64,000 nucleotides of DNA from Stentor roeselii (lineage: Eukaryota; Ciliophora; Heterotrichea; Heterotrichida; Stentoridae). The stretch covers positions 124,001 to 188,000 of the forward strand of contig RSEH01000010.1 in NCBI GenBank assembly GCA_006503475.1, read 5' to 3'. Both the position numbers and the translations under genes were made by a program. The notes beneath the pieces are model-generated. The model saw only the letters and a list, made by a program, of their open reading frames with translations. It was not told the origin of the DNA and did no database searches. Shown one piece after another: positions 36,758 to 44,761 of the stretch; within the stretch, counting starts at the first letter, position 1; each line of letters starts with the position of its first letter.

Positions 36758-38266
36758 ATGATGAAAAACCTGTTCAAAAAACGAGAAGAGGACATCATCG
36801 ACATCCAGACCCTATCAACAGTTTCCCATCAAGAACTCTGCCAAATAGTAATCAAATTTCACGCTGAGCTGAAAGAAGCAGGTCAAAAACTTGAATCACA
36901 GTCCGAGTCACTAAAAGCTTTAAAAAACGCAAACGACGAGTTATCTTTATACAAAACTCACTCAGAAAGTCTTCAAGGCTGCATCCAGCAGATGTCGATC
37001 GAAAACGAAAGTTACAAAACAATCATCGAGAGCAGAAACCACGAACAAAAATATTATAAAGAAAAAGTCGCTGAACTCGAAAAAATCTGCGAAAGCGCCA
37101 AAAACGTCCCGTCAATTTTAGCTGAACTTGAAATTTTCAAGGCAAAGGCAAAAGAAGCACAGGAAAAAAATGCTAGTCTCTTTGCTGAGAAGGAATTTCA
37201 TGTGAAACAAATCGCACATTATGAAAGTGAGCAGAAGTTGCTGGAAAAAAGACAGGAGGACTACCAGAAACGAGTCAATGACACAGAAAATGCTTTGAAG
37301 GTTAAAACTGATGAGTACTTTAAAGTTAAGCAAGATAATAAGAATCTTAAAGTGAAAATCAAGGAAAAAGAAGCGGAAGTTAAGGACCTTGATGCGGTTA
37401 ACAAAGGAAAAGCTCATCGCATTCAAGAACTGGAAACTCAAGTTAATAGTTTGGTACTGAGTCAGGAAAATTTAAAGAAATTACTGGAAGAGTCTGAAGG
37501 AAAAATCGAGGACCTGACAGAAAATCTGAAAAACGAGAAAACAAATAAAGATTCAGTAATTTCTGAAATGAAGGAAAAACTGGAAAAAGAAACTTCAGAA
37601 AAACTTCAAAATCTAAGTCAAAACCTGTTAAAAAGCATCGAAGACTACAAGATAAAAATCACCACCCTCGAAATCGAAAAATCTTCAAACTTTTCCCAGA
37701 TCCAAAAACTGACCCAAGACCTCGAATCCCTGGAAAAACAATTAAAAACAACTCAAGACTCTTTAGAAACCAGTCAAAAAAAGCGTAACCTTGCAAAAGA
37801 AGAGCTTTTAAAGTTAACTCAAAAGTTAGAAATTGTATCTCATGACCGAGCGCCAATTAAACCTCTTCACAATTTCGTTTCAGTCAATGTCTCTACCAGT
37901 TCTCTTCCTGAACATAAAGCCGTCGGAGTCATCAAGTCTCAGCTGGACACGCTTTACAAGTCTTTGATGGACTTGATGCTTTCGGCGAATACGACTCGTG
38001 ATGCGGTGAGTAAATCGATTTTGTATCATATCGGGGCGGAGGACTTTTCGAAGTTTGAAAAGGACTTGAATAAGATTGTCATGAATGCTCATGAAGCTGC
38101 TGAAAATCCGGTTTTTGTTGAACAAGGGTCTGGATGGGCTGGACGATTCTCCAATTGGGCTCCAAGCAAGTTTTTTAGTTGCATGTCGAATGATAGACAG
38201 GCTGATCGCAGCACTACTAGCAATGCCCCTGAAAAAAGAAGGTCTAGTTATAAGGGTTTCTTTTAA
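36758..38266 (+). CDS. Long coiled-coil protein, 502 aa
   Basis: Residues about 20-370 are almost continuous coiled coil (for example LEKICESAKNVPSILAELEI, KVKQDNKNLKVKIKEKEAEV). They are followed by a more globular C-terminal region (about 380-470, HKAVGVIKSQLDTLYKSLMD ... ISKSILYHIGAEDF-like) and a basic tail ending KRRSSYKGFF. This is golgin-like or a cytoskeletal scaffold in layout. No GRIP or other diagnostic domain is recognised. Confidence 0.75.
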   Translation: MMKNLFKKREEDIIDIQTLSTVSHQELCQIVIKFHAELKEAGQKLESQSESLKALKNANDELSLYKTHSESLQGCIQQMSIENESYKTIIESRNHEQKYYKEKVAELEKICESAKNVPSILAELEIFKAKAKEAQEKNASLFAEKEFHVKQIAHYESEQKLLEKRQEDYQKRVNDTENALKVKTDEYFKVKQDNKNLKVKIKEKEAEVKDLDAVNKGKAHRIQELETQVNSLVLSQENLKKLLEESEGKIEDLTENLKNEKTNKDSVISEMKEKLEKETSEKLQNLSQNLLKSIEDYKIKITTLEIEKSSNFSQIQKLTQDLESLEKQLKTTQDSLETSQKKRNLAKEELLKLTQKLEIVSHDRAPIKPLHNFVSVNVSTSSLPEHKAVGVIKSQLDTLYKSLMDLMLSANTTRDAVSKSILYHIGAEDFSKFEKDLNKIVMNAHEAAENPVFVEQGSGWAGRFSNWAPSKFFSCMSNDRQADRSTTSNAPEKRRSSYKGFF

Positions 38267-38811
38267 TTAGAGGTAATTACTACTATCCATAATCATATGT
38301 GCGAATAATTAATTTAATTGCAGAATTTACTAACTTAAACAATAATTTATTCTGTTTAATAGAAGTTTCGATTTCATTTATTTACTTTATAGGGTTGTTG
38401 TAGTATCAATAAGATAAATACTTATTCATTTTAAGTTTAAAGTAGGTTTATGATCCTAGTCATCAAATAAAATATTTTCGTAGAATAAAATGATTAGAGA
38501 AGTAGAAGTATATATATCAATGAAAATATTAATAAAGTTTTGATTCAAATATTAAAATAGCTTTAAAACTAGTTAAGCTATCATTCTAATTCATGCTTCC
38601 TTACAATCATGTGAATTATAAAACTGAGGCACTCTAGTTAATTTTAAATTATTTGGTAGATAGTTATTATTTTTCAACCTAGAATAGCATGTTAAAAAGT
38701 GTATTACTTACTACTATGATAATAAAATTAACTAAAATCTCATTATCTAATTCATGTTACCAACTTAAGTTCTGAAAATTTCCAAATATTATCTTTATTT
38801 AAAATAATCTA
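38267..38811. other. AT-rich intergenic region
   Basis: No gene, RNA or repeat stands out between the coiled-coil gene and the convergent PME-1-like gene. Confidence 0.5.
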
Positions 38812-39798
38812 TTACTGAATCTTAAAAGCTGAAAGGAAGGTGCTTATCTCCTTTACGAACCTTTCAGGGTCGTCTTCTTGAACCATGTGGCCTACGTTGT
38901 AAAAAATTGAACGTTTATACTTATGCTGTATATATGCTATCATCATCTGATGATCTGTTAAGTCATTTTCTGCGAGTATCAGCTCCTTTGGACCTTGAAA
39001 TGATAGAAACGCGTTATTCATTCCGCGGAACCAATCTTCCCAGAAAGGTAGAGTCTTTTTAAGGTCTGTTCTCCAAACTAAAGCTCCAGATACTGTTTTT
39101 AATTGAACAGGAATAGAAATTCTAGCACTATAAAGTTTTCTAACAGTTTTCGATAAAAAAGCCCATTCAATAGCTTTTTCAACATTCTCAAAACTTTTAG
39201 GTTTCTGATTGATAATAGCCTGCATATTTGGAATGGCACTAATTGCCTGTTCCTCAACAATATCAACAACAATAAGTCCAGCAATGACTCCTCCTTTATT
39301 TTGATACTCAACAGCGAGTTTAGTTGCAATGGCGCCTCCCATAGAGTGTCCAACAAGAACAATACTTTCATCAGGTTTTTTTGAAGTAATGAAAGAAAGG
39401 ACTTTAAGCCCATCAGAGATAAGACTGTTCGATGACAGATCATTGTCCAAATCGCTTTCAGCGCACTGGCCATGACCCCGGAAGTCAAAAGAAACAAGTT
39501 AAACTGGAATCGTCTTTGAAAGAAGAGCAGCTGGCGCGAATGAAGACCCAGAAAGTCCCGCGCCATGCAAACAAAGGATTATTGGACCTGAAGTCCCTGA
39601 CCAGTAGATGGGAATGTTGTCTGACCAGAAGGTGTGATCGAAGAACTCTGATATTGGAAGTGGTGAGTAGACCTGCCCCGGTCTGCTCGGATGTGAGTGA
39701 AAAATCCCCAGGTCTTCGACTTTATCGTTTTCTTCGTCTGATGATGAGCTACTTGTTTCGAGGTTCGGAAATTGTGTTTTTAAAGGTTCTACTTCCAT
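38812..39798 (-). CDS. Protein phosphatase methylesterase 1 (PME-1) homologue, one in-frame TAA
   Basis: This is an alpha/beta hydrolase predicted to remove the C-terminal methyl ester from the PP2A catalytic subunit. The N-terminal piece ends AALLSKTIPV. After one TAA (39499-39501) the same phase continues LVSFDFRGHGQ, then the nucleophile elbow VLVGHSMGGAIA and a C-terminal NVGHMVQEDDPERF with the catalytic His. Everything else in the 329-codon frame is intact and aligns with PME-1. No 15-nt intron removes the TAA. The gene is therefore broken by one stop, read through, or affected by a sequence error. Confidence 0.8.
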
Positions 39799-40997
39799 TT
39801 ATATAAGGTCAGGATGGTATTTATTAGTTTTTATTGCTTATGGTTTTTCAGTTGGTTTGAATTTAAAGTAATTTTTTTTATGATTTCTTGGTTGCAATCT
39901 CATTTTTATTTTATAGAAATCTTGATTTTAGAGACTTAACCTTTTTTCTTCAAGAAATGATAATTTCATAAATTCAAATTTTTTTTAGTTTTGAAAAAAT
40001 TAGAATTCGAGTTTATAATTTAAGAGTTTTTTTTGTGCCATATTTCATACAAGTATCCTTATGATTTGAATGGAAACAAATTTTTATTTCTCAGTTGAAT
40101 TTAGAAATGAATCAGTCAATTATGCTACTTTAAAACAAGAAAAAACTTTTAAAAACTTGAGAATTTTTTCGACTTTTGTTTAAGGAATATAATCCTGTAG
40201 GAGATAAAATATGAATACTTTTCCCCTATTTCCCTGTTTAAAATACATCGAAAAATCGCTTATTGAATTTTCAGAGCATCATTTGTAAAAACTATCTATT
40301 ATAATATATTACCTTTAAACTCGAATGAAGATTAAATCTAATGAAGATTACCAGCTAGTGAAAAAGCTACTATAAATGATGATTTATGAGGTTGCAACAT
40401 AATTATCAAGAGCTTATTTTGTGATCCCTAGTAAAAAGATATAAGATAATATATTGCTAGATAATTATCTTATATTATATAAGAGTTATTTATTATTATA
40501 AGTTTAAACTCATTCTCTAGCAAAGCTAGGGAGGTTATTACATATATTTATATCAAAATAACCCATTTTCATAGTTTAGCAATAATAAAGATTTATCATT
40601 TATTTATTGAGATAAAAAATACTGCAATCTGCCTAATATTATTGATATTTTTGCTTCGCTAGACTGTTACTTCATTGTCAAAAACCCTATCCTTAACCAT
40701 TTTTTAAATATCAGCATAAATCATTCATAAAGGAGTCAATTCGAATCAATAACTCTCGCCCTACATAAAATACTTAATTATATCTATACAAATGAAAAAA
40801 TTAGAACTATTCTCTTAACTATTATTAAGAAATCAAGTCATCTGATATGATAAACCCATCCTGTTAGAAGATACTAAGTCCTAAACTTTTGATTTTAGTC
40901 ATTTGATCTTCATTATTATCAGATTTCTTCACAGTTCTCTGATTAATTGACTGATCTACATAACTTCATTAATAATGAAGTCCTTTAAATCGTTTAT
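39799..40997. other. 1.2-kb AT-rich intergenic region
   Basis: No coding frame is seen. A perfect 10-bp inverted repeat (ATAAGATAAT / ATTATCTTAT) lies at 40441-40450 and 40464-40473. Otherwise only homopolymers and simple AT sequence are visible. It is one of the longest gaps outside the 13-24 kb region. Confidence 0.5.
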
Positions 40998-41963
40998 ATG
41001 AACAGTATGTCAAGAATTCGCAAACTCTCAGATGGTGACCAGATCTCTCTCCGTAAACTTCGTTATCGAACACCTTCTTCTCAGCAGATCCCTGTCCACC
41101 TGAACCCAAAACATCAATATTCTCCTTATAGAGAAGGAAAACTAGGAAAAAGTCCATCATTTCAGAGCACTTCAACCAAAAGACAACTTGATCGTTCTAG
41201 CTCTTCAAATAAGACTCGACTTCAAGAATCGAAACTTTCGTTCAGAACTGAAGACTTGTCATTTTCCGCTGCTCGAAACGGAACGTGGGATAAATTAATG
41301 CTCCATCAAAAAATCATCAGAGAAAAAATGAATGCATTCGAACCGAGTGCTTATTCTGAGAAGAATCACTCGCGGTATGTGGAACTTTTTGATGATATCA
41401 TTGAGAGGGATTTAATTTTTGCTGATGTGCTTGTTAGGATAAAAGGGTCTTATACTGATTTAATACAAAAACTTACAAATGATGCTTCTGCTTTGATCAA
41501 GCAGGTTGAGCAACTAACAGAACAAAAAGCCCACTTCAGCAAAATGCTCGACCGAATAGTAAAAGAAAACTACGATCTAGGCAAAGAAGTCCAAAAACTC
41601 GAAAACATCTGCCACGGTCTTCAATCAACACTAAAAGAAATCCAAAACATAGACCTCAAAAAGATACCTCAAGATCCAGAGAAATGGAAAGCGATAATCT
41701 ACGAGAACAGCGAATACTGCAACATGATATACGAGTTAAAGCTTGACCTAAAAGAGTTTCAGTTCAAAGAGTCAAAAATGCTGCAGCTTATCGCAGCTAT
41801 AAAAAATCGAGGAGTCGACGTTGACGGTATTTTTGACTCAGAAGTGAAAAATCATGACAGCTTTCTTGAAAGTTCTCATCAAATCTCGTTGTTTTCGCAA
41901 GGGTCTCAAAAAGTTCCTTCTTTGAACTTGTCAAGTATTCACACTAATCATAATGTAAGCTAG
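40998..41963 (+). CDS. Coiled-coil protein resembling TSNAXIP1
   Basis: This is a 321-aa protein. A basic Ser-rich N-terminus (1-85) precedes a helical region (about 95-165) whose YVELFDDIIERDLIFADVLV / RIKGSYTDLIQKL pattern resembles the N-terminal domain of TSNAXIP1-type ciliary proteins. A long coiled coil follows (about 165-260) and a short tail. The family assignment is tentative. The stop lies 5 bp before the COG4 start on the same strand. Confidence 0.55.
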   Translation: MNSMSRIRKLSDGDQISLRKLRYRTPSSQQIPVHLNPKHQYSPYREGKLGKSPSFQSTSTKRQLDRSSSSNKTRLQESKLSFRTEDLSFSAARNGTWDKLMLHQKIIREKMNAFEPSAYSEKNHSRYVELFDDIIERDLIFADVLVRIKGSYTDLIQKLTNDASALIKQVEQLTEQKAHFSKMLDRIVKENYDLGKEVQKLENICHGLQSTLKEIQNIDLKKIPQDPEKWKAIIYENSEYCNMIYELKLDLKEFQFKESKMLQLIAAIKNRGVDVDGIFDSEVKNHDSFLESSHQISLFSQGSQKVPSLNLSSIHTNHNVS

Positions 41964-41968
41964 TAAAT

Positions 41969-43891
41969 ATGTCAGAAGACTTGAATGACTTGGTCGCTTC
42001 TTTGAATGTACCCGACCATATCAATAGTCTTAGTTATTCACTCTATGATCGATTGACTCAAGTTGATGGCCAGCTGCAGACTATTGCTCAAAGTATTCAG
42101 TCTATTAGTGGGCCGGTTAAAGAGCTGGAAGTGCAGAGGACTAATGCTCGACTTGCTTTGACTTATGTGAATGATATAATTGAATTTCATACCAAGTTTA
42201 GAGAATTAACCTTAGCTGTTAAAACTGATAATTTACCAATCGCTGCACTTCTATGTGGACAGATATCTGACCTTCCAGTTCGATTTTCTTTTGACGAGAT
42301 GAATGAATTTAATATGGTAAAACTAGAAGTATGCGAAAAGGTTAAAAAGACATTCGGTTCAGCTCTAAGTGAAAACAACAAGTCAATAATCGAGCAATAC
42401 GCAGGTCTTTTCCACCACCTTCAACTAGGTCGTGAAGGTATCGAGAGTTACATAAAATACATAACCGATTCCTTACGCATTCAATTCGACTCAATCCTGA
42501 GCCTTCTGCCTTCAACGGGTAACTACGAAGACAGTCTCATAAAGATCTATCGTCTGACAGTGAAACAATACGAAAGCCAATACGAGAACATAACAAAAGA
42601 ATTCGGCATATCAGGGACCCTCGAACTTCTTCAGCAACTTCAAAGCGCAGTAGACGAGTTCGCAGTGACAATCATTGCGCAATACCTTCAAGTCGTTAAC
42701 AGTAAGTTCAAGTCTCAGTCTTTATGTGAGGAAATGACTAAAATCATCAAACATAGCGAAAGTTTCGAGATTTACATGCAAAAACTTGGAAAACAACTGG
42801 TGATGAACGGCGCAAAATCAAATGGTGATGATAAAAATAAACAGACTGGATTAGCGAAACTTTCTGTTTTAAAGGCGAAGATTATGGAACTTGCTGACTT
42901 GTATATATCGGTTGAAACACAGTTTATGACTGATGGAGTTGCTGCTTGCTTTGAAAAGTTTCAAATCAGCCCCGCTGCTGAGGCCTTGGCTAAGGAAAAA
43001 GGGCCTCTTGTGTCAGGGGTTCTTTTTGAAAGGCTTGATGACTCGTTTTTTACTATACAAAATGCTTGTAGTCGAGTTATGTCTACTTTTAACTTGAATT
43101 CGGTTTGTGCTTTTCTTAATAATGTTGCTTTACTTATTTCTGAAACTGTTATTGCAGCGCTTGCTAGTAAAATACCTCATTTGAAACCGACCTGGTCAGG
43201 CCAATCATCTCAAGAAAACACAAAATACATCCTTCTTCTAAATCTAATAATCACAACCCGAAAATGCATAAACCGAATGGTAACCAACCTCGAACTTCAA
43301 TTTTCCAAGATCTTCGGAGACTCAAAAGGCGATTTAGCAATGTTCCAGAACTGCATGGGTTCAATATCCGAGTCGGAAAAGCACTGCCAAGACCTTCTAG
43401 ACCGAATGTTATCAACTCTAGGCAAATCTCTAAACTTTCCTCAACTACTGGCAGGTCTAAAGGTCCTATCATTCGAGATCTCCTTAGAACAGCATTCAGA
43501 CTTCGAAGTCAACGACCCTTTCGCCTTATCTTTCATGAAAGACCTGAAATTACTATTAAAACAATGGAACTCCCAACTCAGTCTCGACAACTTCGAAGCA
43601 CTTGTCGAGGTCTCTGCAGTGGAACTTTCAGCTTTTATAGAAAAAGAAGTGAAAAACAAGAAATTTAATGAATTAGGAGCTCTGCAGTTCCAGAAAGACA
43701 TTCGAGAAATAATCGCTCAGGTGCAAAGCATGTCACAAAAACCTCTTCGGCATCGGTTTATTCGACTTAAACAAATCAGTGAGTTACTTCTTGCGATTGA
43801 CGAAGGAGAAGTGAAGATGTTGGTAAACGACCCTGAGTGGAAATTGACTGAAAGAGAAAGCAAAGCTTTTAGAACACTTCGGGTAGGTTAA
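41969..43891 (+). CDS. Conserved oligomeric Golgi complex subunit 4 (COG4)
   Basis: This is a predicted tether for retrograde vesicles within the Golgi. The 640-aa all-helical protein begins with an N-terminal coiled coil (LSYSLYDRLTQVDGQLQTIA). It has the RTNARLALTYVNDIIEFHTK segment typical of COG4 and ends with RFIRLKQISELLLAIDEGEV then WKLTERESKAFRTLRV, matching the conserved W-LT-E-R-L-LR end of COG4. It is shorter than animal COG4 (around 780 aa) but within the protist range. The next gene's ATG follows its TAA directly. Confidence 0.75.
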   Translation: MSEDLNDLVASLNVPDHINSLSYSLYDRLTQVDGQLQTIAQSIQSISGPVKELEVQRTNARLALTYVNDIIEFHTKFRELTLAVKTDNLPIAALLCGQISDLPVRFSFDEMNEFNMVKLEVCEKVKKTFGSALSENNKSIIEQYAGLFHHLQLGREGIESYIKYITDSLRIQFDSILSLLPSTGNYEDSLIKIYRLTVKQYESQYENITKEFGISGTLELLQQLQSAVDEFAVTIIAQYLQVVNSKFKSQSLCEEMTKIIKHSESFEIYMQKLGKQLVMNGAKSNGDDKNKQTGLAKLSVLKAKIMELADLYISVETQFMTDGVAACFEKFQISPAAEALAKEKGPLVSGVLFERLDDSFFTIQNACSRVMSTFNLNSVCAFLNNVALLISETVIAALASKIPHLKPTWSGQSSQENTKYILLLNLIITTRKCINRMVTNLELQFSKIFGDSKGDLAMFQNCMGSISESEKHCQDLLDRMLSTLGKSLNFPQLLAGLKVLSFEISLEQHSDFEVNDPFALSFMKDLKLLLKQWNSQLSLDNFEALVEVSAVELSAFIEKEVKNKKFNELGALQFQKDIREIIAQVQSMSQKPLRHRFIRLKQISELLLAIDEGEVKMLVNDPEWKLTERESKAFRTLRVG

Positions 43892-44737
43892 ATGATTTGT
43901 TGTAATAACATGTCCGAGTTTCATTTTAATGGCAAAGTCGTCGCTGTCACTGCCGGGTCCTCTTCGCTAGGCCAGGGTGTTATTTTAGAACTTCTCAGTA
44001 AAGGAGCTTCTGTGGTTGCCTTGGTCTCTGCTCAGATCACTGCAAATTGTCAGCAGTTCTTTGAAATTGAAAGTTTTGTAAAACATTTGGAAAATTTACC
44101 TAAAGTTGATGTTTTGATTAATTTGATGAGTTTTTTGAAGACTCAGAAGTTTGAGGATTGCTTTTTTGGCGATGTCGAGGATGCTGTTCGAACTGCTTTC
44201 AAGACTTGTAAAGCTGTCTGGAAAATGATGAGGAAACATAAACATGGACATATTCTTTATGTTTTGCCTGATGAGTACTTTTATTTTGAACAGTCTGAGG
44301 GGAAGAGATTAGAGGAACATTGTGGGGGTATTTCGGTTGTTGGGTCTGTCGCTACTCTTGCTTGGCAGGGACTTGTTAATTCTTTGAAGAGGGAAGGAGC
44401 GAAGTTTAATATTAGGACGAATACATTGGTTTATAGAGATGGATCGCAGAATGATGGGCTGTTGAATGACTGCACCATCCCAGTAGCATTATTCATGACT
44501 CATAATTCCTTCAAAGACTCAGGAGTAATAATAGAAGTATCCTCATCAAGAATATCTCGAATTCGTATCGAGCGAGGTTCAGGCAAATTATTCAACCTCA
44601 ACTTCACCGCAGAAGAAATTCCAAAATCAATCCACGAAATCTCCTCACTCACATCCAACTCAGACTACCCAGTGGCCTACAGCGAGTCCCTTCTAAAAGT
44701 ATTCTTCCTAAACGTCTTAGGAAAGCCAAGACTCTAA
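43892..44737 (+). CDS. Degenerate short-chain dehydrogenase/reductase (SDR)-like protein
   Basis: This 281-aa frame is read from the ATG that abuts the COG4 stop. The ATG at 43910 (MSEFHFNGKVVAV, 275 aa) is the likelier start. The Rossmann opening is present (GKVVAVTAGSSSLGQGVILE), as is a NLMSF strand in place of NAG. In the catalytic helix GSVATLAWQGLVNSLKREGA the usual Tyr-x-x-x-Lys is absent, so oxidoreductase activity is unlikely. The NIRTNTL strand is kept, as in MFE2-type SDRs. It is likely a pseudoenzyme or scaffold. Confidence 0.65.
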   Translation: MICCNNMSEFHFNGKVVAVTAGSSSLGQGVILELLSKGASVVALVSAQITANCQQFFEIESFVKHLENLPKVDVLINLMSFLKTQKFEDCFFGDVEDAVRTAFKTCKAVWKMMRKHKHGHILYVLPDEYFYFEQSEGKRLEEHCGGISVVGSVATLAWQGLVNSLKREGAKFNIRTNTLVYRDGSQNDGLLNDCTIPVALFMTHNSFKDSGVIIEVSSSRISRIRIERGSGKLFNLNFTAEEIPKSIHEISSLTSNSDYPVAYSESLLKVFFLNVLGKPRL

Positions 44738-44761
44738 CTTTTCCATCAAAACTATTAAATC

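Noticed and set aside
39460-39498. A 39-nt GT-AG intron removing the TAA in PME-1
   Set aside because: It would delete the conserved VSFDFRGHG strand and is far longer than the other introns here.
43264-43668. Overlapping gene in another frame of COG4
   Set aside because: The frame coincides with the C-rich skew block, where alternative frames stay open by composition. No domain or start context supports it.
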